This document shows, one piece after another, positions 12,831 to 25,930 of a stretch of DNA of 64,000 bases. Location of the stretch: the NCBI GenBank assembly GCA_036365515.1, contig CM070876.1, forward strand, positions 38,525,195 through 38,589,194, written 5' to 3'. The number at the start of each line of letters is the position of its first letter. Position 1 is the stretch's first letter. The DNA is from Torymus aiolomorphi (taxonomy: Eukaryota > Arthropoda > Insecta > Hymenoptera > Torymidae). A model generated the notes under the pieces. The model worked only from the letters and a program-made list of their open reading frames with translations. It had not been told where the DNA came from and did not search any database. The translations under genes were made by a program, and so were the position numbers.

Positions 12831-13470
12831 CGAGAGACACACACACACGCGCACATCTCCTCCCCAACTCGCGCATTCGTCAGAAAAGGGTTGATCGATC
12901 GAGCAATTAAACGGCGTTGTCATGCGGAGTGCGCATATCCACACACACACACGCACACATAACGTACAGCACACGCGCGGAGTATATCGGTGGGCCACCG
13001 CGGGGAGCCGGCGGCTGGCACAATGCCGGTAATGAGCCGTGGGCTGCCAGAGAGCGAGGCTCTCGAATCTTCGGACGAACGCCCCCGAAAAAATTTGCAT
13101 GCTCATCGCGCGCTAGCCGTCGTCGCGGAGACATGGCGACGCGCCGAGACACGCCCCGCGCGTGCACAGCTTCTTTCTCCTTTTTTTGTTCTTCCTTTTT
13201 GTGCATAGATGAACGCGCGCACGCGCGCGTCGTGCCGGGGCAAGAAAAAGAAGCGGCAACGGCAGCGACAGCTGCTGATGGGGTGGTAGTCGTCATTATT
13301 CTTTTCTCTCGCGGGGGTGCGCAGAAGGGGGCGGAGAAGAGGCAGAAGAATGGGAGGCAGGGGCGAAGGCCTACAATCTGGAATGGAATATCTTTTGATT
13401 CCCGGCTGGAAATTGCTGCGGAGAGAAAGGATTTTCAAGGTGGGTCACGCTCCTTTTGGGCGTAATTATA
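12831..13470. other. GC-rich island with CA repeats
   Basis: It begins with CA-rich DNA (12837-12850 and 12940-12957) and continues CpG-rich. Overlapping frames lie on both strands with biased Arg, Ser and Ala composition and no domain. It is non-coding as far as I can see. Confidence 0.4.
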
Positions 13471-13890
13471 TATGAATATCGGGAAAATAATAAAGAATAG
13501 GCCAAAGCCCTAAACGATATTAATGACGAGGAAAGATGCATTCAAGATTCGAATACTCGTTATTATATTTTTAAAGAGGACCAGTACTTTTAAAAGTTAT
13601 ACCAGCGTGGAGAAATTACGTTCGAGTCACTTGACATTTTGGGAACCGTATTTAGGCGAAACGCTGGTCGCATCGACAGTTCTCAATCTCTGCAACAATA
13701 AGAAATTCCAGCCTGGTAATACAATGTAGTCATGGTGAAAAGGAGGAGGGAAAACAAAAATATCATTCCCATAATAGACGCGGCTCTCGAGCGGTCTTTC
13801 GAATATTTACAAGGAAAGAGAAGAGTTGACGGGAATGATGAAAGGATAAGGCATGAGTGAGGAAAACGGGCCAAAGGGCCGGCTCTCTGT
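13471..13890. other. Mixed-composition spacer
   Basis: Intermediate GC content between two islands. No feature is supported. Confidence 0.45.
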
Positions 13891-14600
13891 ATACGCGTTC
13901 ATTCATACAAGTCGGAGGAGAAGCGCGTGCTTACTCTCGGTGCCGCGGTCGCTTTTAGCTCTTGTACATTGTCAATAGAAGGCACATAAAAAGGGCTCGC
14001 GCGCGCGCGCGGGGGAGGAGAGAGAGCGAGAGCGAGGTGAAGGGAGAGGGAGAAAGAGCAAGCGAGAAGTCGAGTCGCGCGCGACGGCGGCGGCGCAGCA
14101 CGACACTTTATTCCTGATATATCGGCGCTCGCGCGCACCGGCGCGGAATATATATTGGTAAGATTAATCGACGTGAAAAGGCCCGCGCGTTGTTACAAAG
14201 TGCGCCGCCCGCCGCGACGCAAACCCATGCATTACCCCGCGCAGCCTCTCGCGAGAGGGAACGAGAGAGAGAGAGCGGGCGAACCTCGCCGATCGTGTTT
14301 CTAGCGTTCGGCTGCGGCTGTGTCTCCGCGGCGGAGAGATACACCTACGCGCATACTAGCCTCTCTATACACACGCGGACCAGAGCAACTCTCGCAGCCA
14401 AAGATCTTCGTGAGCTTGAAGGCTATTGTGTCGCGCGCGTGTGCGACTTGTCGCGAATCGATCCCACTGCATATCCGCACCTATCTCGAGCCTCGACAAC
14501 AGAGATTCGATACTATACTAGCAAGGGAAAAATCGCGCCAGTACCTATGCCGTGCGCGGAGAGTTTTTAAGTTCAGTTCCGTTGTCAACTTCTGATTGTG
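13891..14600. other. GC-rich island with CG run
   Basis: A GC alternating run at about 13998-14010 and GA-rich DNA at 14016-14060 mark the island. A TATATATTGGTAAGATTAAT stretch near 14150-14169 stands out as AT-rich inside it. No gene is recognised. Confidence 0.4.
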
Positions 14601-15130
14601 CTGGATCAATGATAAATAATGTACTGTAGAGCTTGTGCTGTCAAGACCGAGGTATTTGTTACAATTTGTAGCAGTAACAATATATGGTTGAAATAGATGA
14701 TGAACGCGTTTATAATTTTTTTTTTATTTTGAAAGAAACAATTTAATTCGTGGAGTAGAAAGTTAACTACTTATATGTGGTTGTTTTAAAGTATAATAAA
14801 ATAATAAAGTATTGAATTCTCTAATTCGAAAGATTACAAATGTGATGTAGTCTACAAAAGTCGAAATTTTTGTATGGGATAATTGAAATCTTCATCGAAA
14901 ATAAAGAACCGTAAATTTGTTCATTAATCGTGGAAGAAGTATCATCAAGGAACTAGTGGATTATCACTTTTTACTGTAATTTTGTCCAATGTTTTTGTTA
15001 AATTATGAAAGAATGGATAAAAAATTAAAGATGCATTTTTAATGATTTGAAACTATAACAATCTAAAATCTAATTTACAAACTTACACAAATCAAGGCTA
15101 TTTCTGTGTAGCTACCTTCAACAGCACTCG
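14601..15130. other. AT-rich spacer
   Basis: It has a poly-T tract (14719-14728) and no supported feature. Confidence 0.5.
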
Positions 15131-15620
15131 GTGTGGACATAAACTGACAGGCTGTTTGAGTTGTTTCTCAACACGGCGACGTTTGCGCATGCGCGGGGCG
15201 CAAGTAGCGATGCCCTTCGCGATGTACAAGCCGTTCGCGCGCTGCAGTTGCATGCATTATTTTCAGCCGATGCGTAAATCTTCTTGTTCGCTCGCTCGCG
15301 CGCTCGCACACACGCTCTCGTACCGTTAATTTAATGTATTTTGATATATTGGCCGAGGAGCGATGGGGAGCCTCGCGCGCACGCGCTGCAAGCAGCGGCA
15401 GCCAAAGGTCGTAACACGCAGCTTGCACCTTCACACTTTTAATCATCGGCACCGCGTGAGACTCGCGCCGCGGACGCAACATTGATTATACCCGGGCAAA
15501 TCATTCCAGTCAAATACGGCGTAATCTGTTTATGCTATAACTCGATCTCTTTTTTTCGCGCGCACCAAGTGGCGGCGATGGCGGCGGCGAAGCACCGATA
15601 TCACCGGAGATTTATTTGCC
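15131..15620. other. GC-rich island
   Basis: CpG-rich DNA with GCGCATGCGC-like words (15185-15194). No coding signature is seen. Confidence 0.4.
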
Positions 15621-15687
15621 TTTATTTGACAAATACTAGACACACAGTAAATATCTTGCGTATCGCATCCTGTTATTTTTATAAATA

Positions 15688-16792
15688 CACTAACAGAAAA
15701 AATCTGGTAAAAATTCTTATGTTGTCGTGTAAAAATTACCATGTTGGAATCGTAACTCGACCATATGTAGGATTTTTAGCAGAATTTGCAATACACGTAG
15801 GAAAAATTCCAAGTCTAACATGGGAATTTTTTTATAACTGATTTTAAAGAGCGAAAAATATTATTTCATCTTTTTTTTTAGGAGTGGGGGAGGAGCGAGT
15901 ATCAGACACATAATTATTATATTTAGACAATACAGAAGTTATTTTTGAATTAAACATGATTAAAGAAAATTTATTAAATAAATTAAAAATTTTTGACGAC
16001 ATCGAGACTCGAACCTGGAACCCTTTGGCACGGTAGTCGGGAGCGCTAACCACTTACCTATAAAGACATATGTCCTACAAAATTTTGGAACTTGTATATC
16101 CCCAAACGTAAGATATACGCGCTAATTTTATAACAAATTATGCTTTAACTCAAATAATACTATTCTCTATTTTAGCGTAATTTATTACAAATGTTATATA
16201 TTAAGAATATTGTTTAACATTTTATAAATATTACCAATACTTTAAATTAAACAAGCTCATTTATTTATTAATGAATTTGTATTTTCGATATAATAGTTTT
16301 TCACAACCTTCCTTAAAAATATTACAAATAAACAATTATTTTAAAAATTGTCTCATCATAAAAAATAAAAAAAAAAATAAATAAAAACAAGTATATTGGA
16401 TTAGAACGGCACATTCAGTTGTTGCGTTTAGCGTTTGTGTTTTGTCTCGATGTTGCCAAGGTGGATTGAGTTTGTTGACATGTATCTGTCTGAATCTTTC
16501 CTATTTTGACATTGAAGAGGTCAACTTTTCGTGCACTCGCGGGCTGTTTACGATTGAACGTGTGAATTCTTATTCTAAAACTCTCTCAATTTTTACCATG
16601 CTAGCCTGGGAAAATGTACAAAAGATAAAGTTCCATTAGCCACGTGTTAATTTTTACTATGCTGGCATAGGAAGTTTTACTTGTGACATTGGACTTTTTC
16701 ATATAAAAGATAGTAAATTTTTCGATTTTAAGCAGTTGTGGGCAACTTCCAAGAGCAACATAGGAATTTTTCCCCGCGTTTTTCTGTCAGTG
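15688..16792. mobile_element. 1.1-kb DNA transposon remnant with TA duplications
   Basis: It begins CACTAACAGAAAAAATC and ends in the inverse of CACTGACAGAAAAACGC, and TA flanks both sides (15686-15687 and 16793-16794). The terminal similarity continues inward through AAAATTCTTATGTTG (15711) and its partner CAACATAGGAATTTT (16756). Related sub-terminal words recur near 15734, 15803 and 16651. There is no transposase frame, so it is non-autonomous. TA duplications suggest a Tc1/mariner-type mobiliser. A tRNA-like insertion lies inside. Confidence 0.65.
15994..16075 (-). repeat. tRNA-like sequence, probably a SINE head or tRNA pseudogene
   Basis: On the minus strand an A-box-like TAGGTAAGTGGTTAGCGC (16060-16043) is followed by a B-box-like GGTTCGAGTCTC (16015-16004) at tRNA spacing. 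The ends GACAT and ATGTC could pair as an acceptor stem. The anticodon arm is not clean, so an active tRNA is unlikely. A tRNA-derived SINE fits best, and it lies within the TA-flanked element. Confidence 0.5.
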
Positions 16793-16794
16793 TA

Positions 16795-17180
16795 CAGTAT
16801 TATACGAAAAAAAATAGATTTTTTTTTAATAGAAATGAAATTACCCCTTTACGCGGAGGGTATATAACAAAGCATATAAATTACATGATTCACGTAACGA
16901 AGCTAGGTATATAAATAACAGTGATTGAAAATGTGTTGCCGAAGCAATTTCCAAAGTAACGAGCACTCGAAAATTACCCTGAAATCACTCGTATAATGTC
17001 GCCTTAGCGCGCGCGTGAAAAATAAGCATCCATTATAACAGTGATTCCTCTTTTTTTTCCCAATAAATGTCATTCCAACACAATGACCTCATGAACCTTC
17101 GTGGATTGTAAATAACTGGAAGGCCATACAGCTTCAAAAGCATTATAGCCCAAGAGGAAAAATCGCTCGGAACTAATCAG
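16795..17180. other. AT-rich spacer
   Basis: No gene or repeat is supported. Confidence 0.5.
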
Positions 17181-17780
17181 CCCCCTGTCGAACGCGAGCG
17201 TAAACAGAAAGTCGGTCTCTATCTGGGCCCAGAGTGTTTTGGACCGCTGTGGGAAAGCCCTAAGAGTGTTTACAGCTTGGCAGTTCCGGCCGATAATCGC
17301 CCGGCGTCGGGCAGCCCTGCCTGCACCGCTTTTTCGCACTTGCGCGCGTGCGCGCGCGCCCTCGGAAACGGCGCGTGCGCGCTCGCCCCCCTGCCTGCAG
17401 GAGCCGCGATAGCTTTGACCACCTGTCGCGTCAGTCCGAGGTCGAGGCGCAGCCCCCCGGGGCCGTCGAGGCTCTACTGACCTTCCTTCCTTCGCGTCGC
17501 GCTGCCCCGTCGGCCCAAGGACTCTTTACTCGTTAAGTGCGTCCGTGTTTTGTCGGGGGCCCCGCAAAAAGTTAGCGCGCGCGCGCGCACATGCCGCCTC
17601 TGGGCTACTTTCCTGCGCCTCCTCCGACAGACGCGCGCGCGCACTCCCACGCTTACGTTATTCGCGCCCCGCGGCCTGAGAATGCTACTTCTGCCCGCGA
17701 CAGTTTCGCAATTTAGTGCGCGGGTAGTTTGAGAGAGGAGGCCTTTTTTGCTCGCGCTGTACTTTGTAGGAGCTGAAATT
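17181..17780. other. GC-rich island with CG run
   Basis: An alternating CG run lies at 17574-17588 and the whole stretch is CpG-dense. Frames are Arg/Ala/Pro-biased on both strands, with no domain. Confidence 0.4.
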
Positions 17781-18280
17781 TAGTGTACAAGGGAGCCTCT
17801 GCGATAATGTGTGGATTTATTGATATGCTGCGGTTATTTTGTATTTGCGTCTTTTCTTCAGACTATTTAATATGTATTCTAATAGACGCGTGGGATCTTT
17901 AATTAATGTGTATATTTATAGTTTTAACTTGAGAAGTATTTTCGAAAAGCATCTTCATGGTAACGGAAGATAAAGTTTCTTCCAAGAACACGTATAGCAA
18001 TAGTTGCTAAAAATATATAAATCATATCATGAAGTTTACAAGCAACCTTCAAAAGTATAGTTCTTACATGCGAGATGTAAAATAAAGTTTGGTACCTGCA
18101 GGCGCGGGATGTCACTACTCTACATACTTATCTTTTTTGTAAAGACTTTTCCATGCAAAGTAGTTAAATAATTTGCAGTAATGCAGTTATATATGCAACA
18201 TAAATGTTAATGACGAATCGCGTAGAAAAAAAAAAATTAAAGGCGCGTTCTCATGACTATAAATCAAGTGCTCCTGAATT
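17781..18280. other. AT-rich spacer
   Basis: No gene or repeat is supported. Confidence 0.5.
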
Positions 18281-18995
18281 GACTATAGCTGCAACGCAAC
18301 GCTATATACGCTATCACGCGAAAACGAATTTACAAAAGTCGTAAAACGCTACGGCTCTCTCTCTCCTAAATGAATTCACCGCACGTTTCAGCGAATCGAC
18401 GTTGTTTCCAAGTCGAGTAAATCTCCGCTGTGTGTGCTCGCACGTTGCTTTTGACGTGAAATTGAGAAACACATAGTGCGCACGATCAAAATAAATCACT
18501 TTCCATTAGAGGCGCGCTAACTATTGCGCAACTCTTGAGAAAGTGGATGAAATCCCCTCCAACTTGTCCACCGAGACTCTGCACACGATACCTAAGTGTC
18601 CGACCTTACACAGCAGCAACAACGCGTGTGTGTGTATAATGCGTGAAAACTCGGCTGAGCCATACATAGATTAGAAGCTGCGCACGCGGTGGTAGCCTGG
18701 CGCCGCCTGCTCGTACATAATTAAGTGAAAAGGGTACGAGCAAAAAGGAGAACACGCGAGAAGGAGAGAGAGAGAGGGAGAGTAGAGCGGGATAAAAAGC
18801 GCCGGGAGACTGCGGGATAAAGATAAGTACAGCGGCAGCCAGCGCGCATCTGTGCAGCGAGCTCGCGGTTAATGCGTTAATTATCTCCCTCGCGTGTGTG
18901 CACGTGAGCGCTTAATGACGTTTTGCTCGTTATTCGCCGGTTTCTCTTGCTCCCTTCGCCGCACTCTCTGCAGCCATACATGCCCGCCTATAAGG

Positions 18996-19034
<39 letters not shown>

Positions 19035-19210
19035 AGGGCGAATATAAACTGCCGTTGCGTGAAGCGAGGAAACTGCCGAGGCGCGATCGCGCGCGCGTCT
19101 CTTCTCGAGATTTATGTAAATAAATGTTGCCAGTGTATAGCCCGAACCCTGGCTGTTCAATTGATTGCTCTAATTAAGCCGTTTCGCGTGCTTTATGGGA
19201 ATAGACGGCG
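18281..19210. other. GC-rich island with GA microsatellite
   Basis: A GA run spans 18999-19031. ATTAATTA-type words occur at 18868-18882 within CpG-rich DNA. No coding signature is seen. Confidence 0.4.
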
Positions 19211-20150
19211 TCGATTTTCTAGCTATTTCTACCTTTAATTTTCTCATGGAAAAACTTTTATATAAGACAAGTTTCTCCGTTTTTAAACAAGCCATTTAAA
19301 GTTTACAAATTACGTCTTGAAATCACATTAAAATTTTTATCGAGGAAGTATATAAACCAACTAAATGTAGTTTACTCGCAAGACTGTTGTTACATTGCTC
19401 TTGAACGTTTTATTTCTCAAAGCTACAAGAGCAAACAGCTTTTAAGAATATCAATCAAATCTTCTATCTTTAGTACGAGAACCTCTAACGTAATTACTTC
19501 TTGGGTATAACAAAGAATAATTAAAAAAAAACGGACAGCAGAGAATAAACAACTTTTGCAAGAACGAAAAGCATATAGCTGTGTAATTATTCATGATATA
19601 ACTTTATCAAAAATAATTAATTTGTTTATACAGAGGACGTAACTTTTAAATTTAATTAGATAGTAATTATAGAATTTGTGGATGGATCATGAAGTGAGAA
19701 CACGTTTCCCGTAAAAAGACGTTAAAGTCTTTATGGAAAAATTACAGTAATTATGGCACGCAGTATTACTCGCAAGGGCATCATTATCTTTTTACATGCA
19801 GGCCAGCGTTCTTTACAGGGCTCTTCAAGTATTACGTGTACAGTGTAGTAGTAACTGCAACAGTTTGTTTTTGTGAGAAAAGTTAATTTCATAATTTGGT
19901 ATCTTCATAATTGATGAAAGTATATACAAATTAGTGAATTTTTTATTTTAACAATGTGATTTTGCTCAAAATAATCAGCGATTGAATATTAATTAGCAAT
20001 GAAATGTCAAGAAAAATGTTTCAGCACCTCAGTATCTACTCTAACTTGGAATAAGAAAAAAGTGAAATGTCATTAACCGGAACGATGTACTTTGAAAGTT
20101 ATTTTCATAATAACTATAAAAAGAGTATAAATTTTGAATCGACACCTCCA
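19211..20150. other. AT-rich spacer
   Basis: No gene or repeat is supported. Confidence 0.5.
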
Positions 20151-20880
20151 TCATTCTTCCCGAGGCCTGGAATTTCGTAAGCATACCGCTCTTGCGCATT
20201 TTTTCCCAAATTCTAGCCGCTTTCACGAGCCCGAATCATCAAGATTTCCTCTGAGATGCTCGCAGCGCAGATTATAAGCATTATACAGGCGGCGGTTGCG
20301 GCGGCAAGCGACGGGCCTTTGAATCGTGTATAATGTCGAGAAATAAATGAGGAGACGCGATAATCGTAAGTCTCTCGTCTCTTTCTTTCCGCGCAACAAT
20401 AAGTAGTTCGGCCCGGGAATGTTTTCGCGGGCTCCTCGGGTTTCTTTCTCCCTTCACCCCGCGCGCACAGGCTCAATGGACCAGCACGGGCATAATTCCG
20501 CGAGCGCTTAGGTACATCTCAATTCCCAGACGAGCGCGAGGAAGAGGAGCGAAAAAAGAGAGGGAGAGAGACCGAAGGGCCGGGAGGTGGAGGAGGAGGA
20601 AGAGGAGCGCGAGCGCGCGCTAGTGAATGAAAGTTTCCACGCTTTATGGGCGATTCCCTCGTGAACGGAGCTGCGCAATCGCGCGGGGAGGGTCGGAGCG
20701 CGCGCTTGCGAAACGCGAGTTACGCTGTGTATACATGAGTGTGTGGCGTGTGCCGCGGCTCTGTTCCAGTCGCGCAACACCCTGTACCCAGCCCACCCTC
20801 TTAATGCTCGGTAAATTTCGTTATTTATGGATTTACTCGTAAATCTTCCGCTCTGCAAATGTTTCTCTAGCTGAATAACC
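20151..20880. other. GC-rich island
   Basis: CpG-rich with GA/GGA-rich DNA at 20536-20616. No coding signature is seen. Confidence 0.4.
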
Positions 20881-21490
20881 TGAATCACTATAAAGCGATC
20901 CCTTAAAGTGTCTTTAAATACCATAATCTTCAACTGTTCATTTTCATTCATGTTGATTCAGCATTATTCGTCTCTTTCCAAAAAAATATTCTTTCCTTTC
21001 TATAATAATAGTAAACTTCTAAAATAAATTCCACAATAAAGTTCATTATAATTACTGTTCACACGCAGTTGATTAGAAATTAGAATGCAAAGTTCCTTTT
21101 ACTTACAACAATGTCGGTAAAAAGGGCATTAATGAACCGTAAAATTTCCTTTCGTTAAAGTTGGATTGGTATTATACTCCTATAATACGTTGAAACAGCT
21201 TTTAAACAAATGCAGTTTCTATCCTTCGTTCGAAAAGGAGTTTTTCTGGTTTGAAACGATACTCCTTCTTGAAAAGGAGATTTAAATGAATTTTTAACTT
21301 TTTAAACGTAGTGAAAACTGCATTTTAAATATAACAAAAGTTATTTTTCCTCATTAAAATGCCATTTAATGCCATTTCCCAAAATTTTGTTAAAAAAAAT
21401 GTTTCTTCACAAAAATATGTTAATGAGAATAACGAAAAGGTAGATGGTTTATTAGAATTTGAAGCGATACGCGAGTTGCACTGTCTAAAT
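20881..21490. other. AT-rich spacer
   Basis: Two related words GAAAAGGAGTTTTTC and GAAAAGGAGATTTAA lie near 21233 and 21273. Otherwise nothing is supported. Confidence 0.45.
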
Positions 21491-22390
21491 ATTAGCGAGG
21501 GTTAAAAGTGGCTGGCAAAATGAAGGGTATTACCGAGCGCGCATATCTCGGCTCGCAATGGACTGCCCCCTATAAAAAGAGCATCGGAAGGGGCAGCGAG
21601 GAATGTCGGGGAACGAGAGCGCGCGGGCGTACTGCAGCGAGATAAATAAAGATAATTGATTCGGCCACAGGATCTGACAAGTTCGGCGGCGGGGGTGGCG
21701 GGCATTCGCGCGCGTGCGCCCGCAGTCGGCTCGTAATGAAAGGGTGGTGTAAGCGGCGGAGGGCTGCCGGGAGGAGTCGCGTTCCCACGGCGCCCCCGCG
21801 TACAGGCTGCACCCCCGCGCCGCTCTCGCACCCTGGGCTGCTGGCTACGTGACCCCCGACCTGCCATTAGCCCGGGCCCCCGGGCGCTGCAGCTCGCCCA
21901 CTCCCACGTGCGCCCGCGCCAGCCACTCTCTACGTGTATATAATACTCGCTCGCGCAATCTCGTAATTCATCGGGGGGCTGGGGCTCCCTCCCTTTCCCA
22001 CAGGACGCGCGACGACAGCCAATTAAGCCGGCCGACGCGATGGCGATGCCGCGCGATCGGCCCGTGTCCCGGGTGCAGGCAGGAGCGCGCGGATTCCCAG
22101 GAGGCGCGAGCGCCGGGGTCATGGGAGGACCCTCGGGCGGCTTCCTCCTCCGCGCGAGATGCAGCGGGAGACGGCCCAAAGAGAGAGACAGGGGGAGAAC
22201 TGCCAAGGAGAACCGCTCGGGTGGAGAGGCTGCCCTGCCCCCGCAGCTATCTCGCGCGCAAGTCTTTCTTCGCGAGCTCGCACTGCGGGCCCTTTTTTGC
22301 AATATTCGCCGCCGCCGGCCGCCGCGGAGATCGCGAAACGCCGCAGAGATTGCGCTCGGCTTGATTACGAAATGAGCCTACTCCATGCTT
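21491..22390. other. Very GC-rich island
   Basis: This is one of the most GC-rich parts of the window. Long overlapping frames on both strands are composition-driven (Arg, Pro, Ala, Ser) and show no domain, so I do not call a gene. The 21849-22364 and 21502-22302 frames oppose each other over the same DNA. Confidence 0.4.
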
Positions 22391-22900
22391 AGGATATTAC
22401 GCTTATTTTACAGATACCAACGCCGCGAAGACTTAAAGGAAGAGGGTTATCGAACACCGATACATTATTTTTTTCAGCTGGAAGTAATGTACAATTCCGG
22501 TTTTAACGAGCCACGATAATTCTTCAAACTGTCACCTCTATGGCCGCATCAGATATGTTTTATGTGGATATATATTGTGACATTATGTGTAGATTATTAG
22601 ATAAGAATCTTTGGCCCCCTACTTATCCTTTATAATCTTTCGAAAGAAATTTTACTCAAAATGACAGCGGTCACCTGCCTGCTCAACATCTGCGACTATT
22701 CTTATTTCGAGGAGTTAAAAATAACCTAAACAAAATAAAATATTTTATATAGTACAAGTTTTAGAATTTTAAAATAGAACGTATTTTTAATTAAAATTAT
22801 ACTTACTTTTGACTAATCAAGAAAAAGCACGCAATTAGGTTGAAACACATAAGCATAAATTGATCACTTTACTTAACTAAAATCTCCATGATAGATGTTG
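22391..22900. other. AT-rich spacer
   Basis: No gene or repeat is supported. Confidence 0.5.
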
Positions 22901-23430
22901 CCAAAAATAGCAGGCGGTAATTTTTCGAAATTCCGGGACGAACTGGTTTCCCAGCGCCTTTGCGAAATTGATTATTGCCCGGGCGGTAATGATCCTTTAT
23001 GAGAGCCGGAGCTCTGCGGCCAAGGCACATAACGGCGGGTTAACTGACAATCACTGTCTCGGCTGCCGTGAATTATTAGCCGATAATGCGCAAGTATCAC
23101 TCGGGTCAATCGCACGTGGTCTAAAAATTTCACGCTCTGCGAGCGGCGAGCTCGAGCGCTATTCCTGCATCTACCTCGAGAGACGACGTGAATTTAGATT
23201 TCGGATACAAAGAGGTGCGCCGCGCAGTTCGATTGCACTGCATCGCCAGACAGCGCCGCTCGCGTCTGAAGTATATCGATGAGCTCGCCGGGGACCGTAA
23301 ATCAAAGTCAATTACTCCCACGAGTCAAAACTTGCGAGACTCTTAACGAGAGAGTTAATGATAAAGTACCGAGTGACGACATTAATTGGATCAGACGCCG
23401 TGATTCGGAATCGATTAAACAATCAAAATT
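22901..23430. other. Moderately GC-rich island with many ATTA/TAAT words
   Basis: Homeodomain-like words (ATTATTG, GGTTAA, TTAATTGG) are scattered from 22967 to 23390 between CpG-rich segments. This is a plausible enhancer composition, by inference only. Confidence 0.35.
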
Positions 23431-24180
23431 CATGATTTAAAGGCTGAAAAGCTGTATGCCCTTAAAACATTTTATTTTCTTTTATTGAACAAAACAAAAT
23501 AATATCAGACGGATATGCTTTCGCATAATTTTGATAAAATTGTATTTTATTTAAAATAGTCAAAACCTGCTTATACTGCGTTTCTTTCACACATTTTGCA
23601 CATAATAATATAACATTGTCTAATATAAACTAAACAGTAACTAGTTCAACGGACTGTTACAATATACAATGATTATGACTGTTCAGTGACATTTTAAGCC
23701 TACTCATTTTAGTCCGTGACGAAAAACTGACTAAAAGGTTTTACCTGAGGTTAATCGGATTAGACTTGAAAGGTACTTCCTCAACCGTCATAATTCTATT
23801 AGAGATTTACATCTTTATGTAATCTGACAGAAAGGAAGCAGCACTTACACAACGGAAATGTCTTAGAAAATAAAATATATATCTATCGTTATATCGCCTG
23901 CATGTTATACATTTATATTTGTTTATTCCATACGGTCTTTACTGAAAATAGTAATTTGTAAACTATTTCGATTAACTACAATATGATTTCTATAAAAATT
24001 AAATGATTTTCAATAACGACGAAGATTGATGAAATTCCACTCAAGAATTTCAATATTGAATTTTTCAATGAATTTTTAAACTTTAACGACAAAAGTAAAA
24101 GTTTTTTACGATAGCATAAAAATAGTCACGATCATCGTGATAAATTTCTTCTTTCTCTCGTAAAGATAACAGCTCAATTA
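23431..24180. other. AT-rich spacer
   Basis: No gene or repeat is supported. Confidence 0.5.
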
Positions 24181-25930
24181 AGTGGAAAACGTTTTCCCGC
24201 AGAAAAACTTGAGTCACAATAGGCGTAACAAGATTTCTCTTTTAAAGGCGAGACCAGCGAACAACATCACGCTGTCGTTAATCTCCAAACAAAAAGGAGT
24301 AGAAACCGTCCGCACTAATTTATCGCTGTCTCCAAATATTAAAGCGCCTTTGCCCATGAAAGCCGGCCCAGCTATACACAGAGAAGAAGTCTCGAGGAAG
24401 TCATGGGAGCACTTAAGCGGCGCCCAATCATCTCGACGATTTTTCGGGTAGCGCCTCTATGGCTCGCGGCAGGGCAATGAAAAACCGGGCGAATTTAAAC
24501 CGCCCACGAGCGGCGGCGTGGGACTGACAATCGCGATTGACGAAACGGTTCTTACAGCTCTGTACTGTCTTCTTGCTCGGCGCGTCGAGGCGCGGTAGCG
24601 CCGACGGCTACGATTCTTTATCCCTCCGTCACGCTTGTCGGCCGCTCCGCCGCTTCACACAAAGTCGGCGCGCTTGCGCTCGCGCTTCCACTCGTGAAAT
24701 CGCCGTCTCGCGGGCGAGCTAAGCCGAGCTAAGCTGCGCGCGGCGGGAAAAAAGAGAGCGCACCGGATCTCACGCAGAGGAGCGAGAGAGAAAGGATAAG
24801 AAGAGAGAGAGAGAGAGAGGAGAAGAAGAAAAGGAGGAATCGATCCAATTAAGCGGCCCGCGCCGTTCCCACAGGAGACGAAGGCGACGCACACGCCGGA
24901 ACGCAGATCGGCCAATCGCGGGAGGTACCTACGTGCCCCGCGCGCTTTTCAAGGGCCGGCGCGCGCCTCCAAGGCCTCGCGCGCCTTGCGCAAGGTGCCG
25001 CCACTTGGCGGATCCCAGCTCGAGCTTTCCTGCAGCGCCGACCCATTGCATCTCCGGCAATCCGCGGGCGGCCGCGCGCTCGGCTGCATCTCGATGCGGA
25101 GCGCTTTTACATAGCGAGCGAGGGGAATCCCTCGCGGGTCACGGTCGAGGGGCGACATCGCTCCGCGGGTGCGGACAGCCGAAACTCCGCTCGCTCGCTC
25201 GCTCTCTCGGTCGGTAATAGGCGCGCCACTACCGACCGCCGCTGCTGCCGCTCCTGTGCTTTCCCTCGAGCGCGCCTTCGAAGCATAATTGCATACGCGG
25301 CGACTTTCCCCGGACTCGCGCTGGCGCCGCGGCTGATGTTTCGCATTTCACGCAAGAATATATTCGGAGCCGCCGCGGTCGTTGGCAGCGCGCGCTTTTA
25401 AAGCATACTACTAACTAATAGCAGGGGCCCTGCGCGTGTAGACAATGCGAGCAGAGCGCTCGCGAGCAGACGTTTACCTAATTGCCGGGCAGAAAAAAAG
25501 CGCGCGCACCGCCCTAACCACAGGTCACGGGCCCGCGGGACCCAAACAATTCGCTGCTCCTTTTTTTCGCCGCTCGCTCTCTTGGAAAGCGCTCGCCCCC
25601 TCTTTCTCGACCTTTCGGCTCTGTCTCTCTCTCACTCTCGGCGCCTGCGATGATGCCGCGCGAACCTATACCGATCAGCGTTGCGGTGAATCCTCCGAAT
25701 CGGCAGTTTGTGAAAGAGCCCAGCAGACCCCGCCGGAGAAAGAGAGTGGGACAGAGCTGTGCTTCTCCTCGTAAAGTCAAATCGATTTCCTTTATGAAAC
25801 TCTGCGGTTGCCCACGTGACGATACCATCGGAACATTGTTGTATTTGTATTATTTGTGTTTCGACGGGACTATACGCGCCATGAGAAAGCATCTTGAGCA
25901 TTGCCATGCCTCTGACTAGCGCGCTTGTTC
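24181..25930. other. GC/CpG-rich island, 1.7 kb
   Basis: A GA run lies at 24802-24820. Opposing frames occur throughout. An 89-residue ATG frame at 25650-25919 is basic and has no recognisable domain, so it is not called. It is a candidate control region. Confidence 0.4.

Noticed and set aside
12917..13465. 182-residue plus frame with low-complexity start
   Set aside because: Its N-terminus is a translated CA repeat and the rest is Arg/Ala-rich without a domain.
21502..22364. Long frames on both strands (266 and 171 residues) in the GC-rich island
   Set aside because: They oppose each other over the same DNA, are Arg/Pro/Ala/Ser-biased, and show no domain or splice pattern; stop-poor GC-rich DNA explains them.
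25650..25919. 89-residue ATG frame with basic composition
   Set aside because: No domain, no gene context and typical island composition; too weak to call.
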